Virus record (IMG/VR): IMGVR_UViG_3300034418_006779
Coordinates: 45,079-109,078 of that record
DNA from: a virus
DNA: 64,000 nucleotides
Strand: one strand, 5' to 3'
Under the pieces are notes generated by a model. It saw only the letters and a program-made list of their open reading frames with translations, ran no database searches and was not told where the DNA came from. Positions 53,165 to 60,333 of this stretch are shown here, piece by piece (the first letter of the stretch is position 1; each line of letters opens with the position of its first letter). The position numbers and the translations under genes were made by a program.

Positions 53165-53169
53165 AAAAC

Positions 53170-53216
53170 CCACCCCCTAATTAGGTATGCACTTTACATG
53201 TGAAAGGCGGAGGTGG
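53170..53216 (-). terminator. Hairpin after the AAA+ ATPase gene
   Basis: CCACCTCC and GGGGGTGG (one G-T pair) enclose an inner CTTTCACATGTAAAG hairpin; GTTTTGG follows on the minus strand. It lies between the stop at 53238 and the tRNA cluster. Confidence 0.55.
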
Positions 53217-53237
53217 ATTCAGTTACGAAGGGTTATA

Positions 53238-54296
53238 TCAATAATCTTCGTCATCCCACTCGATAGTAACCGTATCCGATTTAACCGGAGCCGGACTATC
53301 AAGGACGGGACTATCTTTTTCCTCAAGCATTGCATAGAGATCGGCCAAACTTACAGGAAGTTCAGGTAACTCATACTTGAAGAGAAGGTCATGAGCTTTA
53401 TCCTCCGTGTAGAACGGAAGATTGACGAAAGAACGCATACGTCCTTTGCGGCTCATAGCCTCGTGGATATTATCAATGATGTCATCTCCTTCACGGTTTG
53501 AAGTGATCAGGATAGACACATTATATTTTCCAAGGAGGGACAGGATACCATCACCAACATTCAACATAGCTTGAGTAGCTTTGTCAAAGATTTCCTCACC
53601 GTTTTCAACAATGAGACATACGTGGCTACGATACGCATCCTTAAGGTAAGATACGATTGCCTCAAGATCAACAGCTGGGTCAATCTTAGGGTAAACGAAA
53701 CGAACACCGTTGTCTAGTTCTTGGGCAAGTGCCGTAATGAAACTAGTCTTACCTGTACCAGGAGGCCCGTGAAGGACGTGGATTCCGCCTTTAGGGATCT
53801 CTCTACAGAGACCCTTGAATGCTTCTTCTGTTCCTTCATTATAGAAGTCAAAGTTTAGAGATCTTACTCTCAGATCTTTTCGTTCTGTACATAGACCTAT
53901 CATTGGCTTGAGATCCAATACATCAAGTCTCGTAGAGCCTTGACGCTGAGGTCTAACGTATTTGTTTGCGCCTGTGAGGGCGACGAATTTATTAGTAATT
54001 TCTTCGAACGTTTGCTGCACTAAAGAGAGTATCTTTACTCCGTAAACACAACCACTCTCTGATTCAGTATCATAACTAAGACGATATATCTCAGTCTCAT
54101 GTCTGAAACAGGCAGAAGTGATGTCTCCATCACTATTATAGGAAATAGGATCTGCAACCACATCCATTTTTTCAGGAAAGGTTACATTCTCATATTGTCC
54201 AATCCAATAAGAGTATGGTGTTTTTTCAGTATGCGCAATCGCATCAGTGAACGGGAGGAAATCCCGTATCTCGGTCATTAGATTAATATCAAACAT
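53238..54296 (-). CDS. AAA+ ATPase, 352 residues
   Basis: The C-terminal half is an AAA+ module: Walker A GPPGTGKT (177-184), a Walker B-like CLIVENGEEIF (227-237, Glu-Asn in place of the usual Asp-Glu), sensor 1 ITSN (264-267) and an arginine-finger candidate in SRKGRM (282-287). The N-terminal 150 residues are unrecognised and may select the target. It resembles the small AAA+ chaperone-type ATPases of large phages. The start has a short A/T leader after the terminator at 54318-54339. Confidence 0.85.
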   Translation of the reverse strand: MFDINLMTEIRDFLPFTDAIAHTEKTPYSYWIGQYENVTFPEKMDVVADPISYNSDGDITSACFRHETEIYRLSYDTESESGCVYGVKILSLVQQTFEEITNKFVALTGANKYVRPQRQGSTRLDVLDLKPMIGLCTERKDLRVRSLNFDFYNEGTEEAFKGLCREIPKGGIHVLHGPPGTGKTSFITALAQELDNGVRFVYPKIDPAVDLEAIVSYLKDAYRSHVCLIVENGEEIFDKATQAMLNVGDGILSLLGKYNVSILITSNREGDDIIDNIHEAMSRKGRMRSFVNLPFYTEDKAHDLLFKYELPELPVSLADLYAMLEEKDSPVLDSPAPVKSDTVTIEWDDEDY

Positions 54297-54558
54297 TAAA
54301 ATTCAGTAATTAAAGACGGACAGCCCCGAAAGGCCGTCCATGATCGACTCTTCCCTACAAGGAAGAATTAGTATGTGTGTAAACAAAGAACGATAAAAAC
54401 CATAGAGACACTTAGATCTCTATGATTGCGTACTAAGATGCAATAGTACGGTAAGGTTTAAGAACCCCGCAGGCCACATAGGCGTTAACCGCAATGGTAC
54501 CCAAGTTACGCTTAGGCTTCTATACAACATAGAATTGCTGCGGGGGGCCATCGACGAC
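54297..54558 (-). other. 262-base structured noncoding region
   Basis: On the minus strand: a domain closed by CCCCGCAG/CTGCGGGG (54465-54545) with inner hairpins, an H-type pseudoknot candidate (54425-54450), an 8-pair hairpin CATAGAGA/TCTCTATG (54401-54424), and a terminator (54318-54339). This looks like an independent small RNA transcript. A 36-codon frame within it is not convincing. Confidence 0.5.
54318..54339 (-). terminator. Intrinsic terminator
   Basis: GGACGGCC pairs with GGCTGTCC (one G-T) around TTTCGG; GTCTTTAATTA follows on the minus strand. It ends the structured region and leads directly into the AAA+ gene. Confidence 0.75.
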
Positions 54559-54873
54559 CTAATTTTTAGGTATCTCTTGTCCACAATGAGGACATCTCGG
54601 AGCCTGTTCGGCTGAACTACCTGTCAACTGAACATTGTCTTCGTTGAACAGCTCAAATTCTGCTCCTGATTCAGTCAACGAATCAAAGGTGAACTTAAAC
54701 CCATGTCTAGATGGGAACTCTGATGGGACTTCGTCAACAATCTTTTTAGCCTCCTTAAGGCCTAACCCAGTAAGAACTTTTACACTCTTTACTACATTAA
54801 GCTTTCTGTTGCTAAAGCTTTTAAGTTGAACGATTATTGTCTCAGTGACAATCGGGGTGTTTGAAGAATCCAT
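54559..54873 (-). CDS. bL12 C-terminal-domain-like protein with zinc ribbon, 104 residues
   Basis: Residues about 24-70 match the ribosomal bL12 C-terminal domain: NVVKSVKVLTGLGLKEAKKI, then VDEVPSEF, the helix that contacts translation factors. A C-terminal CPHCG motif is half of a zinc ribbon. Viruses are known to encode bL12 homologues, which could replace or compete with the host stalk protein. The N-terminal ribosome-anchoring domain is absent, so it may work as a factor-recruiting domain outside the ribosome. Confidence 0.8.
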   Translation of the reverse strand: MDSSNTPIVTETIIVQLKSFSNRKLNVVKSVKVLTGLGLKEAKKIVDEVPSEFPSRHGFKFTFDSLTESGAEFELFNEDNVQLTGSSAEQAPRCPHCGQEIPKN

Positions 54874-54885
54874 GTATAATAATGA

Positions 54886-55176
54886 TTAATGATTTCTTCT
54901 TGGACCTCTCCTTCTACTTCTTGGCTTAGAAGCTGGTCGAATAACGACAGGAGAGTCATTTTGTTGACTAAATCTGAAATCAATTCTGATCTCATCATAA
55001 ATAACAAAAGTAGATAATTTTGAAAAGTGACGAACCTTGGTTCGGACTCCTTTTTCAGTTAGAAGTCTAACAGCCTTCTCGGCCTGCTGTTTATGGCATG
55101 TGACCTGAGCAAATCCTTTATGATGCTCAGCTATGTACACAACGTTGATTTTTAAACCGTAAAATGAAATGGTCAT
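54886..55176 (-). CDS. Hypothetical protein, 96 residues
   Basis: The start is set at the ATG at 55176 (MTISFYGLKI). A beta-alpha-beta-like pattern (FAQVTCHKQQAEKAVRLLTE, then VRTKVRHFS) is followed by a basic tail (ASKPRSRRRGPRRNH). It might bind nucleic acid. It ends 12 bases before the bL12-like gene. Confidence 0.7.
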   Translation of the reverse strand: MTISFYGLKINVVYIAEHHKGFAQVTCHKQQAEKAVRLLTEKGVRTKVRHFSKLSTFVIYDEIRIDFRFSQQNDSPVVIRPASKPRSRRRGPRRNH

Positions 55177-55245
55177 TGAATTGAGATTGAAGAAAAGGGA
55201 GCGTGCCTCTTGGTTTGCCCTGTTGGACACCTCGAGTATGTCTCC

Positions 55246-55485
55246 CTAATGCAGGTTGGCTAGCTTCTCTAATTTCTTGAATAGTTTACCAATTAAAACT
55301 ATTAGTAACGCTAGTCCTCCTATCCATCCTACATAAAGTAAGATCTTTAGAATGAGAACTTTGGTTTCAAGGGTTGACGCTACTACCACAAACGCCCCAA
55401 TAGAACGAAAGCAAGTAGGTACTTCGATAAGTAATACTAAGTATAATATTACTAACAGATAGATATAGAGTCTCTTACGTTTCAT
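55246..55485 (-). CDS. Small membrane protein, 79 residues
   Basis: Two hydrophobic segments (about 6-24 and 47-68) follow a basic N-terminus (MKRKRLY). The start lies 12 bases after the T-arm of a tRNA-like element. No family is recognised. Confidence 0.7.
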   Translation of the reverse strand: MKRKRLYIYLLVILYLVLLIEVPTCFRSIGAFVVVASTLETKVLILKILLYVGWIGGLALLIVLIGKLFKKLEKLANLH

Positions 55486-55486
55486 A

Positions 55487-55640
55487 GAAACCGCGGAAGG
55501 AGTCGAACCTTCAGAGCAGTGCTGCTAGGAATCCCACACACATTGTGGGCCCATAACGACTTACTCACTCCTAATGTACGATAAGGAGACCCAGCACACG
55601 GTCCAAATATTAAGGCGGTGTCCCGCGGACACGATGGAGC
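55487..55640 (-). other. tRNA-like 3' end in a structured intergenic region
   Basis: On the minus strand a hairpin GTGTCC-GCG-GGACAC, a stem CCCAC-AATGTGT-GTGGG, a variable-arm-like AGCAG/CTGCT and a T-arm GAAGG-TTCGACT-CCTTC followed by CGCGG occur in tRNA-like order. A matching 5' acceptor is weak (GACCGTG with two wobbles). It resembles a class II tRNA 3' half in a longer RNA; it ends about 12 bases before the start at 55485. Confidence 0.4.
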
Positions 55641-55667
55641 ATCGACTATCGGCTGTCGAGTCCCGCC

Positions 55668-55997
55668 CTAAATTTTATAGAATAGAGAAGGAGGCAAGTC
55701 ATAAATGTAACTTTCCGTCCCTGCAAATTGCAGTTTCCATCCCATGTCATATACGAATGCAACAGTACAGAGAGTGATGTCCATATCTTCATTGAAGATA
55801 ATGAGCTGTCCTCTATGTTTTGGAAATGCCTTGCTAAGTTTTTTGGGAGTCATTGGCTTACCATTAAGCTTAACAATTAATCTGAGGAGCTTTGTCTGTC
55901 TAAAAGCCATATTTCTTAGGCCCTTGAGCTCTCTATTTCTTGATATAATAACTAATACCAGAAATACAATTGTTACAAGTAATGAAAATGTCAACAT
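55668..55997 (-). CDS. Small membrane-anchored protein, 109 residues
   Basis: One N-terminal membrane segment (residues 3-19) is followed by a basic helix and a soluble domain of about 70 residues with beta character (QLIIFNEDMDITLCTVAFVY). No family is recognised. The leader TTTTTTAATCTTTAAATTC matches other genes. Confidence 0.74.
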   Translation of the reverse strand: MLTFSLLVTIVFLVLVIISRNRELKGLRNMAFRQTKLLRLIVKLNGKPMTPKKLSKAFPKHRGQLIIFNEDMDITLCTVAFVYDMGWKLQFAGTESYIYDLPPSLFYKI

Positions 55998-56039
55998 GAT
56001 ATAATGAATTTAAAGATTAAAAAATAAAATCAACTCGGT

Positions 56040-56198
56040 TCAGGGTTTATTGGGTTGTGGTAAACAGAAGGTCCAGATAATTTTTCCTTCTGTTCCAGTC
56101 CTTAACCAAGAGGTCTGTCGCCAAAAATTGACACCAACACTTAACAGACCTTTCACCTCACTCACTAACCTAGCTTGTACTCGGGTGAGTACTGCCAT
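56040..56198 (-). CDS. Small protein, 52 residues
   Basis: The ATG at 56198 opens MAVLTRVQARLVSEVKGLL..., ending at TGA 56040. It has an amphipathic N-terminus and a Trp-rich middle. It is preceded by the strong UUCG hairpin at 56222-56249 and an A-rich leader. No family is recognised. Confidence 0.5.
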   Translation of the reverse strand: MAVLTRVQARLVSEVKGLLSVGVNFWRQTSWLRTGTEGKIIWTFCLPQPNKP

Positions 56199-56221
56199 AA
56201 TATCTTGTGTATTTCCATAAA

Positions 56222-56249
56222 ATCCTTCTCCCCGAAGGAAGAAGGATTA
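56222..56249 (-). terminator. UUCG hairpin (terminator or leader structure)
   Basis: Twelve pairs (AATCCTTCT/AGAAGGATT plus three inner pairs) close a TTCG loop. TTATGG follows rather than a T run, so it may instead be a leader hairpin of the 52-codon frame. Confidence 0.5.
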
Positions 56250-56290
56250 GGATTAATAGAAATGAGTTGTAGGTTACATTTCTAACTAAG

Positions 56291-56419
56291 TCAGAATACA
56301 GCGTAATGCCGTATTCGTGTTCTCTTTTTACTCCGCGGTTTAGGCGCAGTAATTAGTGAACGAGTGCGTTCATGGTTGTTGACCGCAGGGTCTATCCACA
56401 TACTATGCCACTCTAGCAT
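56291..56419 (-). CDS. Possible small basic protein, 42 residues
   Basis: A frame from ATG 56419 to TGA 56291 (MLEWHSMWIDPAV..., basic C-terminus PRSKKRTRIRHY). It overlaps several hairpins, so coding is uncertain. Confidence 0.33.
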   Translation of the reverse strand: MLEWHSMWIDPAVNNHERTRSLITAPKPRSKKRTRIRHYAVF

Positions 56420-56552
56420 AAATATGAATACCCCTACAATTATGGAAATACACATATTCCTAAAAACCCGTCATTAACCAATGAAAGCTGCCTGCCCTCT
56501 CCATGGTTATACGTTAATTAATAAAAGAACGTATTGACGGGTCCTTTCTTGA

Positions 56553-56625
56553 TCCCCCGGCAGGATTCGAACCTGCAATCTCTGAGTACCAACCCAGTGC
56601 ATTGAGCCATTAATGCTATCGGGGG
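56553..56625 (-). tRNA. tRNA, probably Thr (GGU), with shortened stems
   Basis: Acceptor CCCCCG/CGGGGG (6 pairs), D-arm GCAT...ATGC, anticodon stem CTGGG/CTCAG with a 6-base loop TTGGTA, and T-arm GCAGG-TTCGAAT-CCTGC. Both the acceptor and the loop are one unit shorter than normal. By position after a U the anticodon would be GGU. It may be a degenerate or highly divergent tRNA. Confidence 0.6.
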
Positions 56626-56643
56626 TTGCGCATGGTTAGCGCT

Positions 56644-57120
56644 CTACCCTGGTACCTTTGCCAGTACCTTCTTTCGGGTAGTGTCAGCCTCTTCCTGCTG
56701 TTTCTTCTGAGCTGCTTCATCCTCAAGGAGGATTTGCATCTCATACTTCCGCTTCCATCTTCTTAATACTTTGAGCTCCTTCTGGTCGACTGCGCTCGTA
56801 CTATCCTTTAACCTAGTCATACGATCTTCTACTCTTCCAAGTGCTACGGAAGCATCTACAAGAACAGCAGTTCGTAAATGAGATTGAGATAGAGTGGATA
56901 CAGGTATGTATTCGAATACTTCCTCTCCTGAGTCTTCGTTTACTCCAAGAGAGACACGGAAACCAAGAGTTCCTGCATAATCTACCAACCGTCCCTTGGT
57001 TGATTTTCCCTCAACATAGTGAGGTTGCGTAAGGTTGATCGGGAATTTGGATGGTACTCCATTATCATCAATGATAACGAGGCGATCTGGGTTCCGGAAC
57101 AATACATTTACTTTCTTCAT
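56644..57120 (-). CDS. Hypothetical protein, 158 residues
   Basis: The start is set at the ATG at 57120 (MKKVNVLFRN). The N-terminal 80 residues are beta-rich. The rest is a charged coiled coil (LRRWKRKYEMQILLEDE) with a Lys/Gln/Glu tail. No family is recognised. The leader TTTAATTCTTGATACC matches others here. Confidence 0.74.
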   Translation of the reverse strand: MKKVNVLFRNPDRLVIIDDNGVPSKFPINLTQPHYVEGKSTKGRLVDYAGTLGFRVSLGVNEDSGEEVFEYIPVSTLSQSHLRTAVLVDASVALGRVEDRMTRLKDSTSAVDQKELKVLRRWKRKYEMQILLEDEAAQKKQQEEADTTRKKVLAKVPG

Positions 57121-57224
57121 GGTATCAAGAATTAAATATTGAAAAGATTTGATAAAAGCCAAAGAAACGAGATCATCGATCAAGTTTCAATGACTGTGCA
57201 TGCAGATAGCATTGCACTTTCCAA

Positions 57225-57449
57225 TCACTGTAATCTTTGTAGGTCCTCAAAGAATGTTGAGATTCCTGAATGCAGCGTATGGTTTTGAGTCTGCACTTCG
57301 AATATCATGTTATGCTGTTTAAGGCGTTCACATGTTGCTAGTACAAACTGTGGGGCACAATGAGTGAGCTTTTGCTCGAACTCAACAAGGGTCATATTGA
57401 ATGCTTCCGCACATAACCTCTTGTTCCCATAGATAATACGAATTGTCAT
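57225..57449 (-). CDS. Hypothetical protein, 74 residues
   Basis: Small, helical, with Cys and His residues in the middle (KLTHCAPQFVLATCERL); not recognised. It overlaps the preceding bL12-like gene by 4 bases (ATGA). Confidence 0.7.
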   Translation of the reverse strand: MTIRIIYGNKRLCAEAFNMTLVEFEQKLTHCAPQFVLATCERLKQHNMIFEVQTQNHTLHSGISTFFEDLQRLQ

Positions 57450-57712
57450 CGGTAACCGTCTTTAAACTTATAACGCTTGTTGCGCTTATATGTTTTGCCT
57501 TTTAGGTTACATGATGTAAGGCATTCGTTGATTCGAGAACACACCTTCTTAGGTATGTTCTTTTTGATGTATCCTCCTTTACGAATAAGCTTATGTGCTT
57601 TCTTTTTAGAGAGACCTGTAATCTCTATAATAAGATGCACTTGCTTCTTTGTTGGCTTAGTGGATACTATCTTGAGGTGGAAATGATGTCCGGGGTAATT
57701 TTCCATGATCAT
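57446..57712 (-). CDS. bL12 C-terminal-domain-like basic protein, 88 residues
   Basis: From the ATG at 57712, the segment IIEITGLSKKKAHKLIRKGG followed by YIKKN and KVCSRINECL parallels the TGLGLKEAK...EEAEEIKKKL order of ribosomal bL12 and of the paralogous gene at 54559. Here the acidic face is replaced by Lys and Arg. The C-terminus is very basic (KTYKRNKRYKFKDGYR). It overlaps the membrane-protein gene upstream by about 55 bases. The homology is by eye and weaker than for 54559. Confidence 0.6.
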   Translation of the reverse strand: MIMENYPGHHFHLKIVSTKPTKKQVHLIIEITGLSKKKAHKLIRKGGYIKKNIPKKVCSRINECLTSCNLKGKTYKRNKRYKFKDGYR

Positions 57713-57947
57713 CAAGTAATCTTTGGATTCTAATTTCTTGAGCCTGGATCTGGTTTTCCAGACGAGCGATAGTCTTACCTGCTTCTTGAATGATATCATC
57801 CTTGATCCATTGCTCCAGTCCGTATGATAACGAGAGGAAACCAAGGGCTATGAAGCAACAAAAGCCGGTGAACTCGGGTTTATAGAGAGTAAAGACAATC
57901 AAAAACACCGCAGTCCAAATAGATATGGTGGATATTCTATTTTTCAT
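57657..57947 (-). CDS. Membrane protein with coiled-coil tail, 96 residues
   Basis: Two hydrophobic segments (residues about 8-22 and 28-45) are followed by a coiled coil (about 50-78, KTIARLENQIQAQEIRIQ). No family is recognised. It overlaps the upstream 66-residue gene by 4 bases. Confidence 0.73.
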   Translation of the reverse strand: MKNRISTISIWTAVFLIVFTLYKPEFTGFCCFIALGFLSLSYGLEQWIKDDIIQEAGKTIARLENQIQAQEIRIQRLLDDHGKLPRTSFPPQDSIH

Positions 57948-58144
57948 AAAGCCTTAATACTTTTGATCTTTTTCAGGATTTGTTTCACTTCTTCTAGGGC
58001 AAACGCGATGTCCTCGCCTGTATGGTCATTGGACACGGTAAGAGTTACTAGTACTTCACCATCAGTATCGGAGTAACAGAGCTCCTCTATTCGAGGATCA
58101 TGCTCTTTCATCATTGATGAATCGTAAAGGAATTTTACTTTCAT
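57944..58144 (-). CDS. Hypothetical protein, 66 residues
   Basis: An acidic beta-rich N-terminal half and a basic C-terminal helix (VKQILKKIKSIKAL). Not recognised. Leader TTAATCAATTAATTATC. Coupled to the next gene by an ATGA overlap. Confidence 0.72.
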   Translation of the reverse strand: MKVKFLYDSSMMKEHDPRIEELCYSDTDGEVLVTLTVSNDHTGEDIAFALEEVKQILKKIKSIKAL

Positions 58145-58217
58145 GATAATTAATTGATTAAGAAAGAGCGCGATGTCGGGGAGACACCACGCTCAATACA
58201 AGCTGATAATCCAAAAC

Positions 58218-58601
58218 TTACTTCTTGGGGTCACTAGGCTTTGCAAGCCATGACATGAGTCTTCCTGCTCTTGTAGCGTTGTCTGCGAGAAACTCAACAT
58301 CTTTCTTTGAAAGAAAGAAGAGAGAATAATTACCTTTAACGTCTCTTGCTCTCAGAACACACGCTGATGGTGATTCATTTGTGATCATCGCAGCTACATT
58401 AGGATGTTCTGCTTGATGAGTGAGATAAAGACAATAGAGGTGATCATGAATCTCATCAAGATCAGGAGCATTAGTGGGATTGTTAGCAACAGTAGTTACA
58501 ACAATAGCATCGATCTCATCTCGATACTGGTCATACCAGTCTGTGAAGTTGAGAGTTTCTGCGTTTTTTGGGTACTTGATTGGCCGGTAATTCTGTGCCA
58601 T
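58218..58601 (-). CDS. Hypothetical protein, 127 residues
   Basis: A soluble mixed alpha/beta protein with a Tyr-rich N-terminus and a short motif VARDVKGNYSLFFLS-like strand region near residues 82-100. No family is recognised. It lies downstream of a terminator. Confidence 0.75.
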   Translation of the reverse strand: MAQNYRPIKYPKNAETLNFTDWYDQYRDEIDAIVVTTVANNPTNAPDLDEIHDHLYCLYLTHQAEHPNVAAMITNESPSACVLRARDVKGNYSLFFLSKKDVEFLADNATRAGRLMSWLAKPSDPKK

Positions 58602-58644
58602 GATAAAAATGTTTGTTGGTTGAACATGTGGGTTAAAAACAGCA

Positions 58645-58670
58645 GGAGGGGAAAAACATAAAACCCCTCC
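58645..58670 (-). terminator. Intrinsic terminator
   Basis: GGAGGGG/CCCCTCC with a 12-base loop; TGCTGTTTTTAAC follows on the minus strand. Confidence 0.65.
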
Positions 58671-58712
58671 CTTAATTTGCTGTCTTCTAATAGCCCTAAT
58701 AGTAAAAACGAA

Positions 58713-58729
58713 GGGAGTTCTGGGCTCCC
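58713..58729 (-). terminator. Intrinsic terminator
   Basis: GGGAG-CCCAGAA-CTCCC followed by TTCGTTTTTACT on the minus strand, 14 bases after the stop of the 51-residue gene. Confidence 0.7.
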
Positions 58730-58742
58730 ACCATTAAGAGGA

Positions 58743-58898
58743 TTAGTACTCATTGAGTACTTTCATACCGTGGGGATCATCCTCATTAGAATCCTCCACA
58801 ACTTCTTCGACAGCCACTATTCTCATCTTTGCGGAATTAAAGTGGGTCTCCGAGAAGATGACCCACCCCTCTTGCTTGGGGTAGGCATCTCTGATCAT
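58743..58898 (-). CDS. Small acidic protein, 51 residues
   Basis: The ATG at 58898 opens MIRDAYPKQEGWVIFSETHF... and ends at TAA 58743. The C-terminal half is acidic (VEEVVEDSNEDDPHG). It is flanked by terminators on both sides (58917-58939 and 58713-58729) and fills an otherwise empty 360-base gap, which makes it a credible small gene. No family is recognised. Confidence 0.6.
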   Translation of the reverse strand: MIRDAYPKQEGWVIFSETHFNSAKMRIVAVEEVVEDSNEDDPHGMKVLNEY

Positions 58899-58916
58899 CT
58901 AAACAAAAATACTAAA

Positions 58917-58939
58917 GGACTGATCAATTTGACCAGCCC
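58917..58939 (-). terminator. Intrinsic terminator
   Basis: GGGCTGGTC/GATCAGTCC around a 5-base loop, followed by TTTAGTATTTTTG on the minus strand, 28 bases after the stop of the 374-residue gene. Confidence 0.75.
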
Positions 58940-58966
58940 TAAAGTCACTATGTGATTTTTGAGCGA

Positions 58967-60091
58967 TTATTGCTCAAGCTGATGGGTTACATCAGTTACG
59001 TTGTCCATTGACTGGGTGAGAGCTGCTTTTCTTGCTACCAAGTACTTCCGAGCACTACTGTTTTCAGGAAGCTTTGTGAGCTGAGCATCAATCAGGTTCA
59101 GTTGATCAATGGTTGAGCTGATCTGGACTTTACCGAGCTTACTGGCTAATGCCAGCTGAGCATTTACTTTGGACATGTTGTCCGCGTGGTTGATCTTGAT
59201 TTGAGAAGCTGTGCTACGCTGAGCTTTACGCTCCTCTTTGTAGCTCTCCTCTGCATCAATCCAATCGGTAGCCTCACACCACTCCAGTGAAGGGATGTTC
59301 ACGTCGAAATCGATTCTGGATGAATCAATGATCTCAATGGTGCCTCCTCCGTGAAGTGGACGCTCTGACGTGGTGATTCCTGGCACTTGGCATGTAGCCA
59401 TAGCTTTCAGGTATCCACCTGAGTCGGGGAGCTTCTTCATCAGGAGCGTCATCAGGGTATCCTGACGTTGGTAGGTTGCATCAGCGGCCTTCTGCTCATC
59501 CTCCATTTCTTCCTGCTTTTTCGGTAGGTTTTCGTGGATCCACAGGTCTTTGGTTGTACGAATGATTCTGGCTGTGCCGTCATCATCAGTTTCACCAATT
59601 ACCATGGCTTGGATGAGGAAGTTTTCCGATCCTGCTTTAGGGCGAACCCAAGCGAACTGACCAGTTTTGCGCTTGATGACCTTCATGGTTACTTCAGTCT
59701 CACGACCACGATTTTGGACTTCGGCTTCCTGCACCTCGTAAGCTGGGCTTTGAGGATTGGTAGGCTGGTAGTACAGGCGACCATTCAGGCGCTTAACTGT
59801 TCCGGGTTTGTGGTCTCCCATGTCAGGATTCTCTTCAGAGGGCGTCTCTGGGTTGAGAGCTGTCTGAATGTCATCAATCAAATCCATGAGAGAATCGTGA
59901 TCGGTTTCATCGTACTGGTCCATTTGCAGGCCAGTGGTAGTACCTTCTGAAAGGAGAGCCATAAGAGCTTCAGCTTTTGCGGCTTGCTCCTCTGCTGTGG
60001 AGGTATCGTCTGCCATGAGGGCTACTTTGAGTGCCACAAGCTTGTCTTTCTGCTCCTGAGTGGGTTGTGCAACTAATAATTCGGTAAACAT
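58967..60091 (-). CDS. Hypothetical protein, 374 residues
   Basis: A large soluble protein in a region of small genes, not recognised. The N-terminal 95 residues are helical and Ala/Glu-rich. A beta-rich middle (residues about 105-290) contains PGTVKRLNGRLYYQPTN and a Gly-rich loop (RPLHGGGTIEI). The last 70 residues are helical. It is fairly acidic overall, well coded, flanked by a terminator. Structural or DNA-related roles cannot be told apart. Confidence 0.82.
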   Translation of the reverse strand: MFTELLVAQPTQEQKDKLVALKVALMADDTSTAEEQAAKAEALMALLSEGTTTGLQMDQYDETDHDSLMDLIDDIQTALNPETPSEENPDMGDHKPGTVKRLNGRLYYQPTNPQSPAYEVQEAEVQNRGRETEVTMKVIKRKTGQFAWVRPKAGSENFLIQAMVIGETDDDGTARIIRTTKDLWIHENLPKKQEEMEDEQKAADATYQRQDTLMTLLMKKLPDSGGYLKAMATCQVPGITTSERPLHGGGTIEIIDSSRIDFDVNIPSLEWCEATDWIDAEESYKEERKAQRSTASQIKINHADNMSKVNAQLALASKLGKVQISSTIDQLNLIDAQLTKLPENSSARKYLVARKAALTQSMDNVTDVTHQLEQ

Positions 60092-60138
60092 GTTTAATAA
60101 GGATTAAATGAATGATAAAAGTTTGCAAAAGAACGTGT

Positions 60139-60333
60139 CTATCTATTTCTGATTTTCAAAAGGAATAGAAAGAATGATATCATGACTGCAATTGCAGGTA
60201 TGACTCCAATTATTTCAGGCATATGTAGGATAAAGTGTCCTATACGTGCCCAAATATTCCCGCTAATAGATGGCAGGGCGTACCCTAACGCTATTAAAGG
60301 GATGATCAAAAAGGGTATACTTTTTTTATCCAT
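60139..60333 (-). CDS. Small membrane protein, 64 residues
   Basis: Two hydrophobic segments (about 5-22 and 39-59) with a basic tail (LLKIRNR). The start at 60333 (MDKKSIPF) overlaps the stop of a small upstream frame as ATGGATAA. No family is recognised. Confidence 0.65.
   Translation of the reverse strand: MDKKSIPFLIIPLIALGYALPSISGNIWARIGHFILHMPEIIGVIPAIAVMISFFLFLLKIRNR

Larger units (their letters stand above)
55998..56552 (-). other. Intergenic block with two small frames and many hairpins
   Basis: The minus strand holds a 12-pair UUCG hairpin (56222-56249), TAGAAATG/CATTTCTA (about 56258-56285), GAATACGGC/GCTGTATTC (about 56295-56317), a 7-pair closed domain CTGCGGT/ACCGCGG (about 56335-56387) with inner TGAACG-CACT-CGTTCA, and TATGC/GCATA (about 56404-56420). 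Frames of 52 and 42 codons are listed separately. The block lies between an unusual tRNA and a membrane-protein gene. Confidence 0.5.
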
